Assembly: GCA_009731375.1 (NCBI GenBank)
Contig: BJOX01000132.1
Span: 796,977 to 824,315, forward strand
DNA length: 27,339 nucleotides
Origin: Paulinella micropora
Lineage: Eukaryota; Cercozoa; Imbricatea; Euglyphida
Reading direction: 5' to 3'
Below the pieces are notes generated by a model. It saw only the letters and a list, made by a program, of their open reading frames with translations, was not told the origin of the DNA and made no database searches. Shown here piece after piece: positions 1-8,530 of this stretch (the first letter of the stretch is position 1; the number at the start of each line of letters is the position of its first letter). Both the position numbers and the translations under genes were made by a program.

Positions 1-60
<60 letters not shown>
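1..60. repeat. (CT)n microsatellite
   Basis: Thirty uninterrupted CT units at the window edge; the array probably continues to the left of the window. Confidence 0.97.
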
Positions 61-63
<3 letters not shown>

Positions 64-635
64 CCTCCCTTCTCTCTGCTTCTTCCTCTCCAACTTTTCT
101 CTCTTTTGATTTTGTGCGTTAGTAAACATTTGATTTGTTTGTTAATGCTTGCTATGCTTTTCCTTTTGAAAACCACCTCCGGGAAGTGCAGGCCGATCCG
201 GGACTTGTATTTTTTAGCTGTTTTGACAGTTCAGTCTTGTGAAAAAAGTGAAAATTTGCTAAGTCTCAAAAATGAAAGAAAATTGATTGGAAATTTAGTA
301 AAATGATTGTTTTTAGTTGATTCATGGAGATTCCATGCATTTTAGCTTGAATGCGCTTGTCCGGCTTTGTTTCCCATGTCGGATTTTGACTTAGAAATTT
401 CAAAGAAATCAGGTTTTTTTTTTAATACTTTAAAAATGTCATAGTCTGAAGTCGAAATGATAAGAAGTTCGGTTTTTTTTAATTAAAATCTTTGATTATC
501 ATCAGCCTCGATGTTCCGCATCATTAGGAAGCATGGTGCATCGATTTCCTTGAATATACAATTAAATCCGACTTAGACGTATAGAAATGTGGTGAAAAAG
601 GTACATGTGTCTTTTGTCGAAGTTTTTGTTATAAC
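61..635. other. T/A-rich non-coding stretch
   Basis: Unique-looking AT-rich DNA with short T runs near 415-425 and 472-480. The only frame longer than 60 codons (106-306, plus) has no recognisable domain. I see no gene or RNA here. Confidence 0.5.
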
Positions 636-724
636 AACAACAACAACAACAACAAAAGCAGCAGCAGCAGCAACTGTATTATATATTTATGTATATATAT
701 GTATGTATGTATATATATTTGAAA

Positions 725-770
<46 letters not shown>

Positions 771-790
771 CCTCGGAGAGAGAGAGAGAG

Positions 791-840
<50 letters not shown>
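636..840. repeat. Compound microsatellite (CAA)(CAG)(TA/TATG)(GA)n
   Basis: Short CAA and CAG runs are followed by a TA/TGTA tract and then GA repeats interrupted by GAAA units. The GA array ends four bases before the retrotransposon's target-site copy, so the element inserted at the array edge. Confidence 0.95.
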
Positions 841-843
<3 letters not shown>

Positions 844-847
844 TGAC
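844..847. repeat. Target-site duplication, left copy (TGAC)
   Basis: TGAC directly precedes the left LTR and recurs immediately after the right LTR at 11236-11239. Ty3/gypsy-type integrases commonly leave 4-5 bp duplications. The flanking bases beyond it do not match, so the duplication is 4 bp. Confidence 0.8.
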
Positions 848-1093
848 TGTTACAATTCCCGAAGATAGCTCAATAAAAAGTCGGTAATACAACCAGACAC
901 AAATCCCCAAAAGAGAATGATGTCTCGTTATATTAGCTCAGTGAAGCCGAAAAGAAAACGGCAACAGACCAAGATTAAAATGGCATTAGGTCAAATCCGG
1001 CCAAACGATATTGAAAATAATGGGAAAAAACTAGGTGCACCTGACACCAGAAAAAGGGTACTTTTTACCGCTATCCGGGGGGTGATGCCTACA
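848..1093 (-). repeat. 3' LTR of the retrotransposon (left copy)
   Basis: 246 bp, begins TGTTACAA and ends GCCTACA on the plus strand (TGTAGGC...TTGTAACA in element sense), so it has TG...CA ends with a short TGT/ACA inverted terminus. It matches 10990-11235 except for four substitutions and two single-base indels. In element sense an AATATAA motif followed by ACATCATTC could be a TATA/initiator pair, but this is weak. No AATAAA is present in element sense; one AATAAA lies on the opposite strand. Confidence 0.93.
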
Positions 1094-1096
1094 GTA

Positions 1097-1105
1097 CCCC
1101 TTCCC
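1097..1105 (-). promoter_or_regulatory. Polypurine tract (plus-strand primer)
   Basis: In element sense GGGAAGGGG, then TAC, then the 3' LTR. A G/A-only run just inside the 3' LTR is the standard plus-strand DNA primer of LTR retroelements. Three bases separate it from the LTR. Confidence 0.75.
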
Positions 1106-1223
1106 GTGTTTATGACGGAAATATGCAATATTTTCGTCATATAATTGCTGATTTCTTTTCTGCACAAACGCTACGGGGTGTCGCAACTAAGTGCATTAAC
1201 CCACGGATAGACGGTGCAGTGGA

Positions 1224-1288
1224 TATATAAAACGCATACGCCAGACACGAGTCAACTATAAATCTCCAGCCTCGTTTTTGTAAATAAA
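1224..1288 (+). promoter_or_regulatory. Antisense TATA box / AATAAA module, possible LTR remnant
   Basis: TATATAAAA at 1224-1232 is followed by ACGAGTCAACT (initiator-like) and AATAAA at 1283-1288, then a T/C-rich stretch with CTTGTTGTC. A TATA box and a poly(A) signal only about 50 bp apart is the layout of a compact LTR, here opposite to the host element. No second copy is seen in the window. Confidence 0.3.
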
Positions 1289-1494
1289 AACTCCTCCTTC
1301 CACACTTGTTGTCCCCCCCGTAACTTAATTCTGAGGCAGTATGTCAAGAACAAATAGTATTACTATTGCAATAAAAGCAGCGTTATAATTTTTCTCCTTC
1401 TCCAAAAACACTTCCGATCAGTAAATACATTGTCTTTTAATAACATACCCTTGTATTCAATCGGTTACCTTAATATAGTACTAGGGGGCCAGAC

Positions 1495-1797
1495 CTAATA
1501 ACTATATCCAAAGCCGGGGTGAGTGAGCCCGACCATGCGATATGCCGACACAAGTAGAGACGGACCGTGCTGGTATGACGATATTAAGTATATCCAAAGA
1601 AAAAAATTTAATATGTCTACTATGAGAACATTTTTTGAGAACATCACCCTGGATACTTGAAGCAGGGTCGTACCAGGAACACCATCGCTAAACTCACAAG
1701 CGATCCCCTTATACGGTGTCGTATCCATTTGCCGATTGACCCTCGCACTCATATGTTGCGATAAAAATGCCAAGTAACAACAATGGTATAAAAACAT
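1495..1797 (-). CDS. Unrecognised 100-codon ORF downstream of pol
   Basis: Starts 91 nt after the pol stop on the same strand, where some gypsy-type elements carry a third gene. It has one hydrophobic stretch (about residues 55-72) that could span a membrane, but no signal peptide, cleavage site or other envelope feature. It may be a chance frame. Confidence 0.2.
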   Translation of the reverse strand: MFLYHCCYLAFLSQHMSARVNRQMDTTPYKGIACEFSDGVPGTTLLQVSRVMFSKNVLIVDILNFFLWIYLISSYQHGPSLLVSAYRMVGLTHPGFGYSY

Positions 1798-1888
1798 TTT
1801 AATAAGACATGATCTGACATGGGCACTATGAGATTAATCCACATGCAGCTTTCAATGTCCGACGCGTGATAAAAGAAAAAAATGTCAC

Positions 1889-4800
1889 TTACTGCCTTCG
1901 TCGCCTTGCGCGAACCCCTTTGCCAGGTGGCGGGCCGCCAACAAAAGTCAAGTCAAACTTCGACTCCTCCAGAATGTCCCATATTTTGTTAGGGATGGCG
2001 CCCAAAGATAAGTCAAAAGGAATGTCAAGCACTCCTCTAGGCAGTGACTGAATAGTCCACGCAGTGTGGTCTTTGTCTCGAAGGGTAATAGTATCATCCC
2101 ATGTCTCGAGATTTTTCGCGTCTTTGTACACCGGTAAATATTGTCTAGCTTTTGGATCCTCAACAGGGTCCATGCTTCTCCAAAAATGGAGTACCGGTTG
2201 TATCGTTTTTGCTGCTAAGGATCTCTTCGATGTCCGTGCTGCCCGTGTAGTCTGCGGGACCGCCACAGCTCGCATGAGATAAAGATCTGAGAGAGTGTCA
2301 TCGGCAACATGAGATTCTGCCGGTCTCAACAGATAAAAAGCGTCTCGGACCCACTTGATGGCCGCAATCGCCTCTCCTTCCTTCCATCGCACATGTCGAA
2401 TGTCCACATTACCCGCGTTCGGGTTAGTGTCCTTCTCCCCTCCTCCTCCATGGACATCCGTCGCTCGCGTCGACCTTGCCACCTTCCTCGGTTGGTCGAA
2501 GATGAGATCGTTTTGCGCTCTCCTCCTCTGCGCCTCCGTGAACTTCTCCTTCGTACCGCCGCGGACTATGGGGGCTTTAGACTGAGTCCCCGCCGCGCTT
2601 TTGCGGTTTGAGTCTTCCTTACTCTCCTTCTCGGTCTCCTCCTTCTCCGTGACCGGTGCCCGATAGGCATTCTCCTCCTCTAAGGTATCCTCCTTCTGTA
2701 TAGGCGGTACCTCTTGGAAGTCCTCCTTCATCCGTTTCAACGCCTCCTCAACGGATTCATCCTCAAGTAAGAAGGGGTCATATTTGATCAGCCTTCGAAC
2801 ATTCACAATCTGCACCTTCCCTCTACCCCTGATCTTATAATTCAGAGGTCCCATCTGTTCCATGATCTGGTATGGTCCTTTCCAGTGGGTAAACAGCTTA
2901 GAGCTAACCCCCTTAGGGACTTGAGGATGGTACAAGAGTACAATATCCCCAACCTGGAAACGGACTTGATCTAAGTGCGCTTGTCGCACTCCTTGTGCGT
3001 CAGTCTTTCTGCGCTCCGCCTCCCTGTGCGCCGCAACTATTTGTTCCGCCTCCATCTTCGCTCTTAGTCTCATCCCGAACAACTCATCCTCATCTGCCCA
3101 AGTGTCTTTTGGATGCAGAAGTGAGGTTGGGATATTAGGCTCTCGGCCGTAAACCAATTGATATGGCGAGACTGAGCTCCTGGCTCCTCCTAATGCCGAT
3201 GAGGGTAGACAGTTCATTGCAAAGGCAAATGAAGGTGCTGCCTCCACCCAGGCTCTCTGATTCTCCTTCTTCATACAGTACATCTTAAGCGAGGCTTTGA
3301 GAGGTCTATGTACCCGCTCGATCTTGCCATTCGCTCTCGGGTTATAGGCAGTAACATATTGCCATTTCATCCCGTAGTACTTAGATAGTCTGTCGATGAC
3401 TTCATTATTAAAGTCAGAACCTCGATCAGAACATATCTTTCTAGGCACTCCGATCTGCGAGACGATCCTATCGATCAGAGCCTCCGCAGTTGTCTTGCCT
3501 GTAGCGTCCTTAACAGGAACAACCCAGACATAATTGGTGGCTCGATCTATTGCGGTAAGAAGGTATCTGTACCCTTCTGCCGATTCGGGGAAAGGTCCCA
3601 CATGATCGATGTGTAAAAATTCAAACATCCCGGCGTGTAACGGGAATGTACCGATCAGGCCAAAGTTCGCCTTCAGCGGTGTCTTTGTGGTTTTGCATGG
3701 GATGCATGCGTCCACTTCCCTGTCTATCTCCTCCTTCATCCCTTTCCACCAAAATCGCCTCGCTATGAACCAATGAGTTCTTTGTCGACCCGGATGTGCC
3801 AGTAAGGGGCAGTTATGGGCTGCGACATATATAAAGCGCCTCAACTTCTCTGGTACCCAGAGAGTCCATTTGTCAGGCTGTGATGCAAATTTGCCATGCT
3901 GGCCCTTGTACCACAATAGCCCATCTCTCCACGCCATCTCCTTCATCTGATCTTTGATCTGTGGAGTCTTTTTAAGCTCATTAGGGTTCTTGTATAACGT
4001 TATGAGCTCCTTGAACTCCGGATCCGTCGCCTGTTGCTGCCTCCACGCGGTAGGCGAGGCGATATGAATAGTACCGTCCTCCAACCTTACTCCTACCCTT
4101 TCCGGGTCTTCATCAAGCTCGCTTCGATTTTCCTGTGGAGGTTCAGTACAGACCTCAGTCGTCTCCTCCTCTTCTTTTATATTCGCCTTCGCGTTCTCGT
4201 ATGCCTCATAAGACCACTCAGCGTCTTCGAGAACATGCGCCTCACAGCATATGCCATGCTCCGGGCCTTGAGGACTATATCGTAGACCCGTGCGGTCATA
4301 ACGAACGCCTCTTGCCATCTGCATCGCCTCTATGTGGCTCACCTCGTATACCTTGTCCGTGGACAGGTCCATCATCTCCACTGATGATACGAGAGCCGAC
4401 ACCTCCGACTGAAACTCTAGCCTGGAAAGGCTATCAGCGACTACGTTTCGCTTTCCCGGTAAGTAGACCATCGTGAAATTGAAACATGACAAGAAAGCTT
4501 GCCACCGCGCCAAACGGCCGGTTTGTTCATGATTCATCAACCAAAGAAGGTTGTGATGATCGGTCCTAACCGTGAATAGAGGTCCTCCCCACAAGTATTC
4601 TCTGAGCCTCTTGAGAGCCCATACTACTGCCAACGCCTCCCTCTGTCGCGTGCAGTAATTTCGCTCCGCCGCACACAGCTTTCTACTAATAAACATGATC
4701 GGGCGCAACTTTTTCTCCTCATCTTCCTGTTGCAGCACCGCGCCAATCGCAAACTTAGATGCATCCGTGTCGACTACGAACGGCTTCGTAAAGTCGGGCA

Positions 4801-7636
4801 TCATAAGTACTAATCCGCCGTCCTTGGGATCTTTGTAAATGAGATCTTTGAGCGTATTAAACGCCTGCAAAGCCTCCTCATCCCACTTCTCAAAGTCTCC
4901 AAAATCAATCATCTTCTCCAGCTTAGCCCGAGTTGCACCCCAATCGGGTATGAACTGGCTGTAGTACTGTGCCATCGCAAGAAAAGAGTGTAACTCTGTG
5001 CGATTCTTTGGCAACTGTCTACTCATGATCTCCTCCCTCTTCTCGCGCGATATCGAGACCCTATTATGAGAAATCTCGTAACCCAAATACGTCACACTTG
5101 TCCTGGCAAGCTGACATTTCTTTAGGTTGCATTTCAGGCCAAATGCTCCGATGCGCCTGAAGACATCTGACAAGTGATCGATATGCTCTTCCATTGTGTT
5201 AGAGTATACGATGATGTCATCGATGTAACAAAATGCATATTCTCCCGCCTTCTGTCCTCTCCTTCTCATAAAACCATCCTCCGACTGGTCGTCATATTGA
5301 CCGCTCAACATCTTCTGCATCGCCTTCTGAAAGAGCCCCGGGGCCTGTTTGAGTCCCATTGGAAGCACCTTCCACTGGTATATTTCCATACCCACAACGA
5401 ATGCAGTCAGCCATCTAGATATCTCGTCCAGTGGTATCTGCCAGAAGCCGTTCTTAAGGTCAATGACCGAATAGAATTTAGCATTCCGCAGCACCCTTCT
5501 GCCTTCTTCTAAGGTCGGCAGAGGATTTCTCTCTTCCTCTAGCACCTTATTCACACGGGCATAATTGATCGTCAAGCGCCATTCTCCTCCTGGCTTAGGG
5601 ACGATTTTCGGTTGAGAGACAATTGGAGATGTAGATCTCTCAATAAAGTCCTCATCGAGCAACTGTCTCACATTCTCCTCCGCTATTTTTGCCTCATGTA
5701 TGCTCAAATTTGCCCTCCGTGGTGCCGGAGATGGCTCCGCACCCGGTATCTTGTAAATGACAGCAGTGAAGTCATCCGACTTTACACCACCTGCCCGAGG
5801 AGGGTCGAAAATTTCTCTGTACGCCTCCATCTTAGCTTTGAGAAACGCCTTCTCTCTCTCCGAACCCACTCCTTCTTCTAAAATTTTCCGCGCCGCCGCT
5901 TGGAAATCTTCCTCCGACATCTTCTTATGCTCCTTGAGGGGCGCTAAGTCCTCCTCCAAACTCAAATCTTCCTCGGACAAATCGTCTAGTCCCGTTCTTT
6001 CATACGTGACTGTGTCCGGCTCATCATCATGACCCAGCCCGACAAGCATATCAATAAGGTTCGCGTATTGTATCGGAGCCTTACGGGTGTAGAAACCATC
6101 AAAGCATGTGAAAGCTTGAGGTATCAATTTCAACTTGTCCTGGGCTCTGAGCTTTTGCTTGTATGCACTGCTCTGCTCCCGAGACCCGAGTCGACAAGCC
6201 ACCACTAACTGTTGCTTGCGAGAAGGAACAGGTATAGGATGATCAATAAGCCGGTCCCTTATCTCCTGTGCCCAGATCGCCTTCTCATTGTATGGCAGAA
6301 TGACAGTATACGGCTTGTTACTCTCAAATAGAGTCCGTAGACACTTTTTCACTTCAGTTAATGAGCGCGGCCAGGTAGGCACATCGCCCCAAAAGTTCGT
6401 GATAAAAGTTTTAATGTCATCCGCTGGAGTATCGGGGATACGCCCCTTCCTCCTTGGCACAAACGCCTCTCTCTTCTCATCTGACACCTTCGCATGGTAA
6501 CAGTAGCCATTAGTAATATGGACATCTGCCCCGCCACCTTCTGCGAATCTGGCCAACGACGGGCACTGTTTCGCAACACATATTATCTCCTCATTACGCG
6601 CTACGACTAAGTCATCAATAGACTTTCTGTCCCATGCGGGAATCGTAACCGTATACGCCTGCATCTCCGTCTCCCAATTGTCGGTCCAGGTCAGTTCCTC
6701 CGGCACTGTGACATAGGGGTGTACATAGGCTTCAGTTGCCTCATGTACGAAGGCCAACTTTTTCCTCTCCGTTGCTAGACTCAGCTCAAAAGCCTCGTAT
6801 GAGTCAGTAGCAGTCATCGGATTAATATCCTCCTCCTCTCCATTCTTCACTCCATAAATCACCCGCCGTGCGGCGCAATCGATCACAGCCCCCATCGTAG
6901 CCAATTGGTCATACGACAGCAGGATTGAACCGTGGTAATCGGGGACAACATAGAGGTCCGCACGATATACTCGACCGGATTTCAATTTGAAAATTAATGT
7001 GACGATGCCCGTAATTTCCGTACGGCTGCCTACCCCTTTTAGGGTCCCCTTTGTTTTTCTAATGTTTTTGTCCACCCATGTCCGGTGACTATTCAAAAAC
7101 TTCTGGCCGACAATATTAATATTCGCCATCGTATCATTACCAACTTTTAATGTGGTTTGTAAAGTTTCACAAAAGAGGTCAGTGTAGCATAGCGCGTCTG
7201 GTCTATGTAAACTAGCCGCTAGCACATGAATTTTTCGTTCTAGGGTTTTGAGTCTAAGCTCAAGTTCCTTGTCCTCTTCTCGTTCTCCCCCCTTTTCCGC
7301 CAACTTAACTTCTTGAGTCTCCGGGGCTTCCGGTATCTCGAGTGTCTTTTGGACAGAGTCTGGTACACCGAGTGTACTCGTGTCTATAGCAGAGACTATT
7401 GAGTCCTTTGGCGGGGGTACGGTCCGCTGCTTCTTCGTAGGAGGAGACCTAGCCTTTGGTTTCGGCTTCCTCTCCTCCATCGCCTTCTTCGCCTTCCTAT
7501 TCGCATCATTTATCATATTAGCTCTCGAAGGATGAACTAGCAAGTGCTTACCTTGAGGCTTGTGAGGCTGTGTGCCTTCACCTTCACGTCTGGGAGGAAC
7601 GGAACCGTTCGTATCCTGTTCATCAACAGTAGGCAT
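1889..7636 (-). CDS. pol: Pol polyprotein: protease, reverse transcriptase, RNase H, integrase
   Basis: 1915 codons ending in TAA; by readthrough it would begin at 7711. Protease: about 160-262, with D168-T-M-A where retropepsins have DT/SG, and ILLSYDQL (238-245) in place of the ILG motif. Residues 263-610 are an unrecognised linker. RT: about 640-860, with D726 and YIDD at 804-807, and a longer than usual loop (about 778-800) before YIDD. RNase H: D958, E1000, D1026, D1068. Integrase: zinc finger H1274, H1281, C1311, C1314; catalytic D1344, D1404, E1440 (DD35E); GPY motif near 1587. A C-terminal tail of about 295 residues (1620-1915), ending in an Arg cluster, matches nothing I know. RNase H before integrase gives the Ty3/gypsy class. 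The frame has no internal stops, so the enzymes are probably functional, with the protease in doubt. Confidence 0.95.
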   Translation of the reverse strand: MPTVDEQDTNGSVPPRREGEGTQPHKPQGKHLLVHPSRANMINDANRKAKKAMEERKPKPKARSPPTKKQRTVPPPKDSIVSAIDTSTLGVPDSVQKTLEIPEAPETQEVKLAEKGGEREEDKELELRLKTLERKIHVLAASLHRPDALCYTDLFCETLQTTLKVGNDTMANINIVGQKFLNSHRTWVDKNIRKTKGTLKGVGSRTEITGIVTLIFKLKSGRVYRADLYVVPDYHGSILLSYDQLATMGAVIDCAARRVIYGVKNGEEEDINPMTATDSYEAFELSLATERKKLAFVHEATEAYVHPYVTVPEELTWTDNWETEMQAYTVTIPAWDRKSIDDLVVARNEEIICVAKQCPSLARFAEGGGADVHITNGYCYHAKVSDEKREAFVPRRKGRIPDTPADDIKTFITNFWGDVPTWPRSLTEVKKCLRTLFESNKPYTVILPYNEKAIWAQEIRDRLIDHPIPVPSRKQQLVVACRLGSREQSSAYKQKLRAQDKLKLIPQAFTCFDGFYTRKAPIQYANLIDMLVGLGHDDEPDTVTYERTGLDDLSEEDLSLEEDLAPLKEHKKMSEEDFQAAARKILEEGVGSEREKAFLKAKMEAYREIFDPPRAGGVKSDDFTAVIYKIPGAEPSPAPRRANLSIHEAKIAEENVRQLLDEDFIERSTSPIVSQPKIVPKPGGEWRLTINYARVNKVLEEERNPLPTLEEGRRVLRNAKFYSVIDLKNGFWQIPLDEISRWLTAFVVGMEIYQWKVLPMGLKQAPGLFQKAMQKMLSGQYDDQSEDGFMRRRGQKAGEYAFCYIDDIIVYSNTMEEHIDHLSDVFRRIGAFGLKCNLKKCQLARTSVTYLGYEISHNRVSISREKREEIMSRQLPKNRTELHSFLAMAQYYSQFIPDWGATRAKLEKMIDFGDFEKWDEEALQAFNTLKDLIYKDPKDGGLVLMMPDFTKPFVVDTDASKFAIGAVLQQEDEEKKLRPIMFISRKLCAAERNYCTRQREALAVVWALKRLREYLWGGPLFTVRTDHHNLLWLMNHEQTGRLARWQAFLSCFNFTMVYLPGKRNVVADSLSRLEFQSEVSALVSSVEMMDLSTDKVYEVSHIEAMQMARGVRYDRTGLRYSPQGPEHGICCEAHVLEDAEWSYEAYENAKANIKEEEETTEVCTEPPQENRSELDEDPERVGVRLEDGTIHIASPTAWRQQQATDPEFKELITLYKNPNELKKTPQIKDQMKEMAWRDGLLWYKGQHGKFASQPDKWTLWVPEKLRRFIYVAAHNCPLLAHPGRQRTHWFIARRFWWKGMKEEIDREVDACIPCKTTKTPLKANFGLIGTFPLHAGMFEFLHIDHVGPFPESAEGYRYLLTAIDRATNYVWVVPVKDATGKTTAEALIDRIVSQIGVPRKICSDRGSDFNNEVIDRLSKYYGMKWQYVTAYNPRANGKIERVHRPLKASLKMYCMKKENQRAWVEAAPSFAFAMNCLPSSALGGARSSVSPYQLVYGREPNIPTSLLHPKDTWADEDELFGMRLRAKMEAEQIVAAHREAERRKTDAQGVRQAHLDQVRFQVGDIVLLYHPQVPKGVSSKLFTHWKGPYQIMEQMGPLNYKIRGRGKVQIVNVRRLIKYDPFLLEDESVEEALKRMKEDFQEVPPIQKEDTLEEENAYRAPVTEKEETEKESKEDSNRKSAAGTQSKAPIVRGGTKEKFTEAQRRRAQNDLIFDQPRKVARSTRATDVHGGGGEKDTNPNAGNVDIRHVRWKEGEAIAAIKWVRDAFYLLRPAESHVADDTLSDLYLMRAVAVPQTTRAARTSKRSLAAKTIQPVLHFWRSMDPVEDPKARQYLPVYKDAKNLETWDDTITLRDKDHTAWTIQSLPRGVLDIPFDLSLGAIPNKIWDILEESKFDLTFVGGPPPGKGVRARRRRQ

Positions 7637-7708
7637 AACTGTGACTGTCGGATTAAAAAGAACAGTTTTTATCTCCTTCTCTCTCTTCTTTTCCTCTCTC
7701 TTCTCCTC

Positions 7709-7714
7709 CCGTCA
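7709..7714 (-). promoter_or_regulatory. Candidate stop-codon readthrough site UGA CGG
   Basis: The CCCH ORF ends TGA CGG, the second form of the type II readthrough context (known from tobraviruses and furoviruses). The next 25 codons are all sense and join pol's first ATG in frame. A long purine-only tract follows at once, so there is no obvious stem at +8. A more distant pairing (AACUGU with ACAGUU, about 45-75 nt on) is possible. Confidence 0.6.
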
Positions 7715-8530
7715 GTCTACGACGACAACACGCTCACCTGAGCCGGTGTCTTCGTCTTGACGTCCCCCCTCCGTAGCGGTATAAGCTTGCTGGGGGTAGT
7801 TGGAGCTGGAACTGGTGCTATAATTCCAGTATCCGTGTCCTCTGGGAGGGCGCGCTGGGGTCCGTCCTCCCCTTCCACGAAAGCCTCGTCCTCGTGGTGC
7901 CGCCCCTCTTGGTGTCCCTCGGGACCCTCGTGACGATCCTCTCGTCTCTCCTCCTCCTCTAGTCGGCGCCTTTGATCGGCCCGATGTCTCTCTCTTCTCC
8001 CTTCTCTTCATTCTGTCAAGGAAGTAAATGATGGCCTCCCGGAACTCCGCATCCGAGACCATATTCGCATTCCACCTCCCCTCCTCCAACTCCTTCTTGT
8101 ACATGGCGTACATGGTCTTTTTCATGCCTTCGAGCTCTCTAAGGAAAAGATTTCGCTGCCTATCATCAAGAGAGTCGTGGCGGAAGAGGCAATTGCATAC
8201 TCCTTTCTGTGCCTCATGCTTACACGCCATGTATGAAAAATAGCGGTAGCACGGCGTTGGCTCATCTCTCCCCCTCTTGAGACCTGCCGTTCGAGTTGCA
8301 TGTGCTGCTTGAGCACCTCCAACCCCCTGTGTCGCGGCACTGGAGAATGACTCGGTGGCCGTGTCCAATCGGAACACGCGTCGAGCACCTCCTTGAACAG
8401 GTCGCCCGGCGGAGTAGCCGCTACAGTCCTCTCGTATATATTCGTTTCTAAAAAATCCGCCGTCTTCACCGCCGTGAAGGTCGGACAGGACTGTATGATC
8501 CTTGCGAGCTTGCTCGGGTGTCGTGTACAC
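7712..8530 (-). CDS. CCCH zinc-finger and RG-rich nucleocapsid-like ORF, -1 frame
   Basis: 272 codons from the first ATG, but translation is more likely entered by frameshift at 8449, giving about 245 residues fused to Gag's first 487. Residues 94-118 hold C94-x8-C103-x10-C114-x3-H118 (C112 is an alternative ligand), a CCCH-type zinc finger instead of the CCHC knuckle usual in Gag nucleocapsids. An Arg/Gly-rich tail (about 190-235, with RGRG and GRGG blocks) suggests RNA binding, consistent with a nucleocapsid role. The stop is TGA followed by CGG, and the frame then stays open into pol without interruption. It overlaps the last 108 codons of zero-frame Gag. The zinc finger shows that this frame is the constrained one there. 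Confidence 0.75.
   Translation of the reverse strand: MYTTPEQARKDHTVLSDLHGGEDGGFFRNEYIREDCSGYSAGRPVQGGARRVFRLDTATESFSSAATQGVGGAQAAHATRTAGLKRGRDEPTPCYRYFSYMACKHEAQKGVCNCLFRHDSLDDRQRNLFLRELEGMKKTMYAMYKKELEEGRWNANMVSDAEFREAIIYFLDRMKRREKRETSGRSKAPTRGGGETRGSSRGSRGTPRGAAPRGRGFRGRGGRTPARPPRGHGYWNYSTSSSSNYPQQAYTATEGGRQDEDTGSGERVVVVD

Larger units (their letters stand above)
1094..1888 (-). other. 3' untranslated region of the retrotransposon
   Basis: About 795 nt between pol and the 3' LTR. Apart from the 100-codon frame at 1495-1797 and the polypurine tract, no element-sense feature is visible. A promoter/poly(A)-like module is present on the opposite strand near 1224-1288. Confidence 0.6.

Noticed and set aside
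1094-1888. Envelope gene downstream of pol
   Set aside because: Only a 100-codon frame with one hydrophobic stretch; no signal peptide, cleavage site or suitable length.
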